64,000 bases of DNA. Origin: Duganella sp. CF517 (GTDB lineage: Bacteria > Pseudomonadota > Gammaproteobacteria > Burkholderiales > Burkholderiaceae_D). The stretch is taken from positions 310,001 to 374,000 of the forward strand of contig NZ_FODC01000006.1 of the NCBI RefSeq assembly GCF_900110275.1. Reading direction: 5' to 3'. The translations under genes and the position numbers were made by a program. This document shows positions 41,533 through 49,426 of this stretch, piece after piece. Below the pieces are notes generated by a model. It worked only from the letters and a program-made list of their open reading frames with translations. It was not told where the DNA came from and did not search any database. Position 1 is the first letter of the stretch, and each line of letters begins with the position of its first letter.

Positions 41533-43734
41533 TCAGAAGCGGTACTTCAGCGACACCGACGCCGTGCGCGGCGCGGCGTAGGTGATGGCGCCGTACGCGG
41601 CGAACATGCCGAAGTGTTTCTTGTCGAGCGCGTTGTTGATGTTGACTTGCGCCGACAGCTGCTTGGTGATGTCATAGCGCGCCATCAGGTTGACCAGGCT
41701 GAACGAATCCTGCTCGATCAAGCCGTTGGTGCTGGCCGGCGCGCCAGGATCGACCGTGTAGGTGCGGCCTTCCCAGTTGACGCCGCCGCCGACCGTCAGG
41801 CCGCTCAGCTGGCCGGGCAGCTTGTAGGTGGTGTACACGCGCAACAGCTTGCGCGGATAGATGCTGTTGAAGTCGACGCCGTTGGCGTCCTCCGCCTTGA
41901 ACTGCGTGTAGCCGACGGTGGCGTTCCAGCCGCGCGCCAGTTCGCCCGACGCCTCCAGCTCGAAGCCCTTGCTGGTGGCGCCCTCGGAGCCCACGTAGAA
42001 CGCCTCCGGCGCGCTCTGGCCCGGACGCAGGACCATGCCCCCCGCCTGCGCCAGATTGTCCTGCTTGATGCGGAACACGGCCAGCGAGGTGTTCAGGCGG
42101 CCGCCGAAATGCTCGCCCTTGACGCCGGCTTCGTAGCTCTTGCCGACGATCGGATCGAGCGTGCCGCCGGCGAGGTTCTTCTCGCTTTGCGGCTGGAAGA
42201 TGTCGGTGTAGCTGGCGTAGGCCGAGTAGGTCTCGTTGAGGTCATAGACCAGGCCGGCGTACGGCGTCACTTCCTTGTCGTACTTCATCGTGTACGGCGC
42301 CGCGTAGCTGAGCGTGACGTCCTTCTGGTAGTTGGTCAGGCGCGCGCCCAGGATCAGCTTGAGCGGATCGGCCAGCGAGAAGCGGGCCACGCCGTACAAG
42401 CCTTCCTGCTTGGTGACGCCGCCTTCGTAGAAGGTCTGCGGGCCCCAGGTCGGGCTCGGGTAGGCGGCCGCGTCCCTGTTGTTGAAGTCGCCCACGTCCG
42501 ACGGCTGCGAGCCGAAATCGGCGGCGCGGCTGTTGGCGTTGAACTTCTGCTTCGAGTGCATGTAGCCGAACGCGGCCTCGTGCTTGCGCCCGCCCAGCTC
42601 GAACGGACCGCTGGCGTGCAGACCGGCGTCGTCCTGCTTGGTGTGGGTGACGTAGGAGCCGGAGAAGGCGAACATGCCCTGGCCGGTCACGCGGTCGGGC
42701 ACGCCCGACAGGTACAGCAGGTGCGAGTCGCTCTTGCGGTCGCCGTGGCTGTAGGTGGCGCGCACCTTCCAGCCATTGGCGAAGTTGTGTTCGAGGTTGA
42801 CGAAGCCGTTGTTGTACGAGGTCGGCCAGTTGGCCCAGTCGGCGGCCGACGTTTTCGACACCGGCCAGTTGGTGCGCGTGCCGTCGGTGTACCAGAACGG
42901 CAAGCCGCCCCACATCGGGCCCTTCGGATCGGTCTCCTGGCGGCTGAAGCCGGCCGACAACAAGGTCTGCGGCGTCAGGTCGGCCTCGACGGTGGCGTAG
43001 ACGGTCTTTTTCGTGTCGCTGGCGTAATCGATCCAGCTGTCCGCCTCCTGGTACTCGCCGACCACGCGCGCGCGCACGTTGCCGGCCTGCGTCAGCGGGG
43101 TCGACACGTCGACCAGCACGCGGCGCTCGTCGAAGCGGCCGACGCCGATCTCGGCCGAGCCGGTCAGCTCCTTGCTGGTGGCGCGCTTGCGCACCAGGTT
43201 GATGGCGGCCGACGGATTGCCGGCGCCGGTCATCAGGCCGGTGGCGCCGCGCACCACTTCCACGCGGTCGTAGATGGCCAGGCTGCCGGCCACTTCGCCC
43301 GAGCTCCACGGCTGCTCCCAGGTGGTCGGGATGCCGTCGATTTGCAGATTGGTGATATCGAAGCCGCGCGCGGTGAAGCCGGCGCGGTTGGTTTCGTACT
43401 GGTTGACCGAGACGCCGGTGACGTTGTTGACGACATCGGTGATCGACAGCAGGCCCTGGTCCTCGATGCGCTGCTGCGTGACCACGGAGACCGACTGCGG
43501 CGTATCGCGCAGCGACAGGCCCAGCGGCAAAGCGGTGCGGGTGCGGCCGGTGGTGTACGAGCCGGTGCCTTCGGTGGTATCGCCCATCTTATCGGCGGTG
43601 ACCTCCACCTGCGGCAGCACGGCGCTGTTCTGGTCGGCGATCTGCGCCTGGGCGATGAAGGGCATCGCCAGCCCCACGCAGATGGCGAGTTTATTCAGTT
43701 TAAGACGCTGGTGGGCGCGGGCGTGCGTATTCAT
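41533..43734 (-). CDS. TonB-dependent siderophore receptor
   Basis: The 733-residue outer-membrane protein has a signal peptide (to about AQAQ), a plug domain (TPQSVSVVTQQRIEDQGLLSITDV, then VEVVRGATGLMTGAGNPSAAINLVRKR) and a 22-strand barrel ending in the aromatic C-terminus YRF. The plug sequence resembles the FhuE/FpvA/ferric-coprogen group, so it probably takes up a hydroxamate or mixed siderophore. No siderophore synthesis gene is near, so the siderophore may be foreign. A Fur box lies upstream and the PepSY protein gene is downstream. Confidence 0.93.
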   Translation of the reverse strand: MNTHARAHQRLKLNKLAICVGLAMPFIAQAQIADQNSAVLPQVEVTADKMGDTTEGTGSYTTGRTRTALPLGLSLRDTPQSVSVVTQQRIEDQGLLSITDVVNNVTGVSVNQYETNRAGFTARGFDITNLQIDGIPTTWEQPWSSGEVAGSLAIYDRVEVVRGATGLMTGAGNPSAAINLVRKRATSKELTGSAEIGVGRFDERRVLVDVSTPLTQAGNVRARVVGEYQEADSWIDYASDTKKTVYATVEADLTPQTLLSAGFSRQETDPKGPMWGGLPFWYTDGTRTNWPVSKTSAADWANWPTSYNNGFVNLEHNFANGWKVRATYSHGDRKSDSHLLYLSGVPDRVTGQGMFAFSGSYVTHTKQDDAGLHASGPFELGGRKHEAAFGYMHSKQKFNANSRAADFGSQPSDVGDFNNRDAAAYPSPTWGPQTFYEGGVTKQEGLYGVARFSLADPLKLILGARLTNYQKDVTLSYAAPYTMKYDKEVTPYAGLVYDLNETYSAYASYTDIFQPQSEKNLAGGTLDPIVGKSYEAGVKGEHFGGRLNTSLAVFRIKQDNLAQAGGMVLRPGQSAPEAFYVGSEGATSKGFELEASGELARGWNATVGYTQFKAEDANGVDFNSIYPRKLLRVYTTYKLPGQLSGLTVGGGVNWEGRTYTVDPGAPASTNGLIEQDSFSLVNLMARYDITKQLSAQVNINNALDKKHFGMFAAYGAITYAAPRTASVSLKYRF

Positions 43735-43808
43735 CGATTCCTGTTGTTAATTTTGGCGAACGGGGAGGGGGATGGATTGTAAGTACTAGTAATCCAATCG
43801 GAAACAGG

Positions 43809-43827
43809 AATGATAACGATTCTCATT
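43809..43827 (-). promoter_or_regulatory. Fur box upstream of the TonB receptor gene
   Basis: The 19-bp palindrome AATGATAACGATTCTCATT matches the Fur consensus (GATAATGATAATCATTATC) in both arms with few mismatches. It lies about 80 bp before the receptor start, within an AT-rich promoter region. Confidence 0.8.
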
Positions 43828-43873
43828 CATAAGTCAAGAGAAATCGACCACCGCCCGGCGTCCCAAGCCCGGG

Positions 43874-44023
43874 GTCAAGTCTGTCTTTCGGACACGTCCT
43901 GAACAGTAAGTGTCCGTACGGCTGTGATCGTGTCCGAATGACAGACTTGACCGCGCGGGTTTTTGTAAGTGTCCGTACGGCTGTGATCGTGTCCGAATGA
44001 CAGACTTGACCCTGCGGGATTTT
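43874..44023. repeat. Two 59-bp tandem repeats with an inverted 23-nt arm
   Basis: Units at 43906-43964 and 43965-44023 share an identical 47-nt core (43906-43952 and 43965-44011) followed by 12 similar bases. A left arm at 43874-43896 is the reverse complement of the end of each core (43929-43951 or 43988-44010), matching at 22 of 23 positions. One arm can therefore pair with either repeat to form alternative hairpins. The second unit runs into the 3' end of the AI-2E gene. Confidence 0.85.
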
Positions 44024-45149
44024 ATGTGACGAGGTCGACGCTGGCTTGCTTGTCGCGCAGGTGGATGGCGTTGCGGTGGCGCGCGCGCAGGCGCGCATCG
44101 GTGATCAGCCGCCCCAGCGTTTCGCCGACGACCATGACCACGCCGAGCAGCGGCAGCACCAGCATCAGGCCGGCCACGCCGGCCACGTAGCCGCCGATGA
44201 AGATCATCAGCACCGTGATCAGCGGGTGGATGTGCAGGCTGCGCCCCAGGGTCAGCGGCATGAAGACGAAGTCGTCCAGCAGGCGCACCAGGATGAATAC
44301 GCCGATGGCCAGGTAGGCCACCGACGGATCGCCGGGCGCGTCGGTCGAGGCGACCATCACCACCAGCATGCAGCCGAGGATGGAACCGACATACGGCACC
44401 CACGCCAGCACCGCCGCGATCAGCCCCAGCACCAGCGGCGAGGATACGCCGATCGCCCACAGGCCCAGCGCCAGCACCGCCGTGTCGAGCACCGTCAGCT
44501 TGACCAGGCCCTGGAAGTAGCGGTGCGCGGTCTGGTCGACTTCGTGCAGCAGGCACAAGGTCTTTTCAAAGAAGGCGTTCGGCACCGCGCGCGCCAGGAA
44601 CTTCTTGAAGCGCAGGCCGTCGCGCAGGAAGAAGAAGGTCAAAAACGGCGCCAGCAGCAACGACGGCAGCCACGCCGCCACCGACACCAGGATCTCCGTC
44701 AGGTGCTTTTGCACGAAGGTGCCGGTGAACGAGTTGACCCGGCTGTTGACGGTGCGCGCCAGCTTGACTTGCTTGAGGATGGGGAACTCGCGCTCGAGCG
44801 ACAGCATCGTTTGGCGCACGAATTCGAGGCCGCCGCTGATGTACCTGCCCAGCATGTCCTGCCACGGTTCGGACGGGCCGGAATCCCATTGCATGGCGAT
44901 CACGACGACGATCAACAACACCAGCAGGAACGCCGAACCGACCGTCAGGATGGCCGCGTTCACGCGCACGCCGGCGCGGATCAGGCGCTGCATCGGCGGT
45001 TGCATGATGTAGTACAGGACGATGCCGAACAGGAAGGGGATCGCCAGGAACAGCATCTGCTGCAACAGGAACAGCAGCGCGCAGGTGGCGGCGATGATGC
45101 CGCTCCAGACAACCGGACCGGCCCGCTGTTGGGTGGGGATGAACGTCAT
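44022..45149 (-). CDS. AI-2E family (PerM-like) permease
   Basis: The 375-residue membrane protein has paired N-terminal helices, a central amphipathic region (YISGGLEFVRQTMLSLEREF) and about five further helices. It includes the family segments YFQGLVKLTVLDTAVLALGLWAIG and LLDDFVFMPLTLGRSLHIHPL. Some family members export signalling compounds and others are putative ion or solute carriers. The ATG at 45149 overlaps the stop of the cyclic-nucleotide-binding gene by four bases (ATGA), indicating translational coupling. Confidence 0.88.
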   Translation of the reverse strand: MTFIPTQQRAGPVVWSGIIAATCALLFLLQQMLFLAIPFLFGIVLYYIMQPPMQRLIRAGVRVNAAILTVGSAFLLVLLIVVVIAMQWDSGPSEPWQDMLGRYISGGLEFVRQTMLSLEREFPILKQVKLARTVNSRVNSFTGTFVQKHLTEILVSVAAWLPSLLLAPFLTFFFLRDGLRFKKFLARAVPNAFFEKTLCLLHEVDQTAHRYFQGLVKLTVLDTAVLALGLWAIGVSSPLVLGLIAAVLAWVPYVGSILGCMLVVMVASTDAPGDPSVAYLAIGVFILVRLLDDFVFMPLTLGRSLHIHPLITVLMIFIGGYVAGVAGLMLVLPLLGVVMVVGETLGRLITDARLRARHRNAIHLRDKQASVDLVT

Positions 45150-45625
45150 AGCGCCTCGACGTGCGGGGCCGCGCCCATCCATTCGCGCAGGCGGGTGCCG
45201 ATGTGGCGCGCCAGGGCCAGCGCGATCTTGTAGCCGATGACGGCGTCCGTTTCCATCAGTCCCATGAAGTCGGCGCGGAAGAACACCGCCAGCTCGCAGT
45301 TCTCCAGCGCGCGCGTCTGGGCGTTGCGCGGCGAATTGTCCAGCAGCGCCATGTCGCCGAAGAACGAGCCGGCCGACAGCTCGGCCACCACTTCGCGTCC
45401 GGCGCCGACCTCGCGGCTGACCAGCACCCGGCCCGACATCACCACATACAGCGCCTGGCCTTCCTCGCCCTCGTCGAAGATGATTTCGTCGGCGAGATAG
45501 CGGCGCTCATGCATCAGGCCGTCGACGGTCTTTAGTTCGAGCGGCGTCAACGAGGCGAACAGCGCCGAATCCTTCAACCGCAACAAGCGCGGCGACAAAG
45601 TGGTGGACCTGAAAAAGCCGAACAT
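45146..45625 (-). CDS. Cyclic nucleotide-binding domain protein
   Basis: The 159-residue protein is one cNMP-binding domain: ALFASLTPLELKTVDGLMHER, FDEGEEGQALYVVMSGRV and the phosphate-binding cassette GSFFGDMALLDNSPRNAQTRA. There is no helix-turn-helix, unlike Crp/Fnr, so it is probably a regulatory subunit. Coupling to the downstream AI-2E permease by an ATGA overlap suggests that it gates or localises that protein. The ATG at 45625 is preferred over more upstream in-frame starts, which would add 45 residues lacking family resemblance. Confidence 0.85.
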   Translation of the reverse strand: MFGFFRSTTLSPRLLRLKDSALFASLTPLELKTVDGLMHERRYLADEIIFDEGEEGQALYVVMSGRVLVSREVGAGREVVAELSAGSFFGDMALLDNSPRNAQTRALENCELAVFFRADFMGLMETDAVIGYKIALALARHIGTRLREWMGAAPHVEAL

Positions 45626-45826
45626 CGGGAAAGAACTCCAAGGTGTGGAAGTAAGCGCACTTGTGCGGTCTCGCTGCCGACTGGCCGCGTATGGCAGACA
45701 TTGTCGCCTGTTTTGCCCCGCTAGATCCTTCCGTTCCGGAAATTTTTGCAAATTTAACACAGCCTATGCCTTACGGGCATGACCACGGCAACGGCCCGGA
45801 TCGACCGGTTGGCCGCCGCGTGGCGA

Positions 45827-46444
45827 CTACAGTTGCACCGTCTGCGCCAGCGGCAGCGCCGGGTCGAGATGGCTGGTCAGCAGGATGCATTGGCGCGCCA
45901 GCCGTGCCGGCGCCGACAGTTGCGCGCGCAGGTAGGCGACGGCGTCGGCATCGAGGCCGTTGAACGGCTCGTCGATCAGCAGCAGGCGCACCGGCAGCGC
46001 CAGCGCCAACGCCAGCTGCATCTTCTTGTGTTGGCCCAGCGACAGCGTGGTCACCGGCTGGTCCAGTGCCGGCAGCAGGTGGAAGGCGGCCAGCTCGGCG
46101 TTGAGCAGCGCGGCGTCGGTGGCGGGGTAGAGCGACAGGTGCAGATCGAGTAGCTCGCGCACGGTCAGCCACGGTAGTTGCGGCGTGTCGCCGCCGCAGT
46201 AGTGGCATCGCATCCGATACGCCAGCGGTTGCGCGTGGATCTCGATGTCGTCGAGGCGGATGGTGCCGCCGTGCGGCGTCAACGCGCCGCCGGCCAGCTT
46301 CAGCAAGGTGGTCTTGCCGGCGCCGTTCTCGCCGCGCAGCCAGGTGATGCCCGCGCCCAGCCGCAACGAGAACTGGCGGAACAGCGGATGGCTGGCGAAC
46401 TCAAAACTCAGCCGATCGATCTGCAGCACGGGGTTCAATTCCAT
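45827..46444 (-). CDS. ABC transporter ATP-binding protein
   Basis: The 205-residue ATPase has Walker A GENGAGKT at 38-45, the signature LSLGQHKK and Walker B LLLIDEP, so it is complete though short. The last bases of the permease gene overlap its start by 10 bp (46435-46444), so the two are translationally coupled. It should power the adjacent membrane subunit. The substrate is unknown. The size and gene pairing resemble CcmA-like or small peptide/drug exporters. Confidence 0.88.
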   Translation of the reverse strand: MELNPVLQIDRLSFEFASHPLFRQFSLRLGAGITWLRGENGAGKTTLLKLAGGALTPHGGTIRLDDIEIHAQPLAYRMRCHYCGGDTPQLPWLTVRELLDLHLSLYPATDAALLNAELAAFHLLPALDQPVTTLSLGQHKKMQLALALALPVRLLLIDEPFNGLDADAVAYLRAQLSAPARLARQCILLTSHLDPALPLAQTVQL

Positions 46445-47538
46445 AGTTCACTTCCAATCGCGGTCAGGATAAGGATGGCGCCGAACACCAGCGCGGTGCG
46501 GCCGCGCGCGCTCAGCCCGCGCAGCGCGACGACGGCGATTTGCGTGGTGGCGGCAAAGCACAGCCAGACGATGGCGACGGTGGTGCTGTGGCCGGCCGCG
46601 GCGCGGCCCAACGTCAGCGCGGCGAACCACGCCATCACGCATAGGCCGGGCAGCAGCGACAGCACCATCGCGGCGCGGAACAGGCGCTCCGCGTCGATGG
46701 GCCAGGCGGCGGCCGCGGGACGCAGCCGCGCGATCTGCTCGGCCACGGCTTTGTCGCCGCGATCGGTCAGCAGCATCAACGCCAGCGCCGTGCAGGCGCC
46801 CCATAGCGCCGGCGGCACCAGCGGCGGACGCCAGATCCAGAGCGTGACGCCGAGCACGGCGCCCAGCAACAGCAAGGTTTGCTGGATGCCGACGACATCG
46901 TCCGCGCGCCAGAACGGCAGCCAGAAAAGCCGGTGCCATCGATACAGCGCTTTCGGCAGGCGTGCCGCGCCTGGCGCATAGCTGGTCGGCGCCGGCCGGG
47001 CGCGGCCGGGCTTGCGCGCCGCCGGCATGCGCACGCGTTGCGCGAGGATCAGCGTCGACAGCGTCCACGCCAGCAGCAGCGACAGCACCGTCAGCGCCAA
47101 TGCCACCGGCGCGACCGGGTGCAGCCAGTCAGGCCACTGATAGAACCAGATCGCGGTGGACACCGCCGAGGCGACGGCCACCGGTGCGGCGATGATGCCG
47201 GCCACCATCGCATCGGCGCCCCATCGCAGGCGCGGGCTGATCGGCAGCGTGCGGCTCCACAGCGTGGCCTCGGCCGGATGCAGGTGTTTGCGCATCAGCC
47301 AGGCCGGCGCGGTGGCCACCAGCACTTGCGCGAGCACCAGCGCCAGCGCTTCCGGCCAGGGCAGCGTGGCGGCGAACAATCCCGGCAAGGCGATGCAGGC
47401 GAGCAGTCCGATGGCCACCGGCGCGAAGCCGAGCAGAATGATTTCCAGTGAACTGGACAGGCCGGGGATGATGCGCAGCAGTGCTTGCCGCGTCATGCGG
47501 GCGCGGAAGCGCAGATAGGGATGGAGGGTGGTCGTCAT
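46435..47538 (-). CDS. ABC transporter membrane protein (uncharacterised)
   Basis: The product of 367 residues has about eight to ten hydrophobic segments and a basic, Pro-rich cytoplasmic loop at about 175-205 (RKPGRARPAPTSYAPG). I recognise no specific family; the role is inferred from the overlapping ATPase gene. The ATG at 47538 is the start, and an in-frame TTG nine bases upstream is possible. It lies just downstream of the tRNA operon and its terminator. Confidence 0.7.
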   Translation of the reverse strand: MTTTLHPYLRFRARMTRQALLRIIPGLSSSLEIILLGFAPVAIGLLACIALPGLFAATLPWPEALALVLAQVLVATAPAWLMRKHLHPAEATLWSRTLPISPRLRWGADAMVAGIIAAPVAVASAVSTAIWFYQWPDWLHPVAPVALALTVLSLLLAWTLSTLILAQRVRMPAARKPGRARPAPTSYAPGAARLPKALYRWHRLFWLPFWRADDVVGIQQTLLLLGAVLGVTLWIWRPPLVPPALWGACTALALMLLTDRGDKAVAEQIARLRPAAAAWPIDAERLFRAAMVLSLLPGLCVMAWFAALTLGRAAAGHSTTVAIVWLCFAATTQIAVVALRGLSARGRTALVFGAILILTAIGSELWN

Positions 47539-47578
47539 CGCGCACAAGCATACGCAATATTTCTGAAGCTGAAATGAA

Positions 47579-47606
47579 TAAGGGCCCGATCAAGATCGGG
47601 CCCTTA
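47579..47606 (-). terminator. Terminator of the tRNA-Val/tRNA-Asp operon
   Basis: TAAGGGCCCGAT (47579-47590) and ATCGGGCCCTTA (47595-47606) form a perfect 12-bp stem with a 4-nt loop. On the minus strand it is followed by the T-rich ATTCATTTC and begins 8 bp after the tRNA-Asp 3' end. Confidence 0.85.
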
Positions 47607-47614
47607 AGGAATGT

Positions 47615-47691
47615 TGGCGGAGTGGACGGGACTCGAACCCGCGACCCCCGGCGTGACAGGCCGGTATTCTAACCAACTGAACTACCACTCC
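47615..47691 (-). tRNA. tRNA-Asp (anticodon GTC)
   Basis: The minus strand reads GGAGTGGTAGTTCAGTTGG from 47691, with the anticodon loop CTGTCAC, T-arm GGTTCGAGTC and an encoded 3' CCA at 47617-47615. The seven-base acceptor stem GGAGTGG/CCACTCC pairs fully. Length is 77 nt including CCA. Confidence 0.97.
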
Positions 47692-47713
47692 TAATTCGTT
47701 TTATCGTTTTCTC

Positions 47714-47789
47714 TGGTGGGTGCTGAGAGGGTCGAACTCCCGACCTACGCCTTGTAAGGGCGCCGCTCTACCAACTGAGCTAAGCACCC
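47714..47789 (-). tRNA. tRNA-Val (anticodon TAC)
   Basis: The minus strand begins GGGTGCTTAGCTCAGTTGG at 47789, with anticodon loop CTTACAA, T-arm GAGTTCGACCC and an encoded CCA. The acceptor stem GGGTGCT/AGCACCC pairs fully. Length is 76 nt. It lies 22 bp upstream of tRNA-Asp in the same transcript. Confidence 0.97.
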
Positions 47790-47844
47790 AGAAAACTTAT
47801 CAGCGTTGTTTCATTTAACTGCTACAACTGCTGAACGAGGCCGT

Positions 47845-47874
47845 ATTCTACAAGCTGGTTTATCGGTTCCGCAA
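47845..47874 (-). promoter_or_regulatory. Probable promoter of the tRNA operon
   Basis: On the minus strand TTGCGG (47874-47869) and TAGAAT (47850-47845) are separated by 18 bp, with transcription expected to start near 47838, about 50 bp before tRNA-Val. Confidence 0.6.
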
Positions 47875-47964
47875 GGGGTTTTGTAAATAATTTAGAAAAA
47901 TTGCCCGCGGGCCTGTTTGGCGGTGTCAAGATAGGGCCGCGACGAACCGATAAGAAAGCGACCC

Positions 47965-49260
47965 ATGCGGCGCAACCACACCAGTAGCGATCCCCTCGAC
48001 GGCCTGTACCGCCGCGTCAGCTGGCGGCTGATGCCTTTCCTGTTCCTGTGCTACGTGGCGGCCTACCTGGACCGCGTCAACGTCGGCTTCGCCAAGTTGC
48101 AGATGCTGTCGGACCTGCGCTTCAGCGACACCGTGTACGGCATCGGCGCCGGCATCTTCTTCGTCGGCTACTTTTTGTTCGAGGTGCCGTCCAACTTGCT
48201 GATGACGCGCACCGGCGCGCGCATCTGGATCGCCCGCATCATGATCAGCTGGGGCGTGATCTCGTCGGCGATGATGTTCGTCGACAGCGTCGCCAGTTTC
48301 TACGTGCTGCGCTTTCTGCTGGGCGCGGCCGAGGCGGGCTTCTTCCCCGGCATCATCCTCTACCTGACCTACTGGTATCCGGCGCACCGGCGCGCGCGCA
48401 TGGTCGCGTTGTTCATGAGCGGCGTGGCCGTGGCCGGCGTGGTCGGCGGGCCTTTGTCGGGCTGGATCATGAAGACCTTCGCCGGTCTTCACGGCCTGAG
48501 CGGATGGCAGTGGCTGTTCCTGCTCGAAGGCGTGCCGTCGACGTTGCTCGGTATCTGGACCCTGTTCTATCTGGACGACGGCATCCGCTCGGCCCGGTGG
48601 CTGAGCGAAGGCGACAAGCAAAAGCTGGAGCAAGCGATCGCCGAGGAAGGCAAACAGCAACAGCACATGCCGCTCGCGCGGATGTTCAGCAACGGCAAGG
48701 TATGGCTGCTGGCGCTGGTGTACTTCCTGTTCGTCATGGGATTGTACGGCGTTAGCTTCTGGCTGCCGCAACTGGTCAAGAACAGCGGCATCGACGATGT
48801 CTTCACGATCGGTTTGCTGACGGCGATCCCGTATTTCGTCGCGGCGGTGGTCATGGTGCTGGCCGCGCGCCACTCGGACCGCAGCGGCGAGCGGCGCTGG
48901 CACGCGGCGATCGCCGCGCTGGCCGGCGCGCTGGGCCTGGTCGTGGCCACCGTTTATAGCGACAACACCGTCATCGCGATGGCGGCGTTGAGCGTGGCGA
49001 CGGCCGGCATCCTGAGCACCTTCCCGATCTTCTGGAGCCTGCCGACGGCGATGCTGGGCGGCGCCGCGGCGGCGGCCGGCATCGCGCTGATCAACTCGGT
49101 CGGCAACCTGGCCGGCTTCGTCAGCCCGTACCTGGTCGGCGCGATCAAGGACGCCACGCACAGCACGGCCAACGGCATTTATTTGCTGGCGGCCAGTCTG
49201 GTGGCGGGCGCGGTGCTGGTGGTGGTGGCGGTGCGCCGTCCGCCCGCACTTGCGGGCTGA
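47965..49260 (+). CDS. MFS transporter, anion:cation symporter (ACS) family
   Basis: The 431-residue protein has 12 predicted transmembrane helices. The ACS hallmarks include PFLFLCYVAAYLDRVNVGFA in helix 1, FEVPSNLLMTRTGARIWIAR after helix 2 and FLLGAAEAGFFPGIILYLTYW in helix 4. Family members import organic anions such as tartrate, galactarate, phthalate or hydroxyphenylacetate. No catabolic genes adjoin, so the substrate is open. Confidence 0.9.
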   Translation: MRRNHTSSDPLDGLYRRVSWRLMPFLFLCYVAAYLDRVNVGFAKLQMLSDLRFSDTVYGIGAGIFFVGYFLFEVPSNLLMTRTGARIWIARIMISWGVISSAMMFVDSVASFYVLRFLLGAAEAGFFPGIILYLTYWYPAHRRARMVALFMSGVAVAGVVGGPLSGWIMKTFAGLHGLSGWQWLFLLEGVPSTLLGIWTLFYLDDGIRSARWLSEGDKQKLEQAIAEEGKQQQHMPLARMFSNGKVWLLALVYFLFVMGLYGVSFWLPQLVKNSGIDDVFTIGLLTAIPYFVAAVVMVLAARHSDRSGERRWHAAIAALAGALGLVVATVYSDNTVIAMAALSVATAGILSTFPIFWSLPTAMLGGAAAAAGIALINSVGNLAGFVSPYLVGAIKDATHSTANGIYLLAASLVAGAVLVVVAVRRPPALAG

Positions 49261-49339
49261 TCGATTTCAGGGGATACTGTATGTATTCACAGTAATTTTG
49301 CGCGGTCGTCAATGACGGGCCGCCGGTGGCGCATGCATG

Positions 49340-49375
49340 GCGGATTGCGCTGCGCTAATCCGCCTTACGTGTTTC
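49340..49375 (-). repeat. Dispersed 36-nt palindromic element, copy 2 (inverted)
   Basis: The reverse complement of this stretch matches 28910-28945 at 33 of 36 positions. Arms GGCGGATT (49340-49347) and AATCCGCC (49358-49365) pair. It lies between the MFS gene and dinB, about 50 bp before the dinB start. Confidence 0.8.
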
Positions 49376-49426
49376 CTCGTTCAAATTGACGCGGTCGAGC
49401 ATTCAAATTTCGGTTTACTTTGGCAC

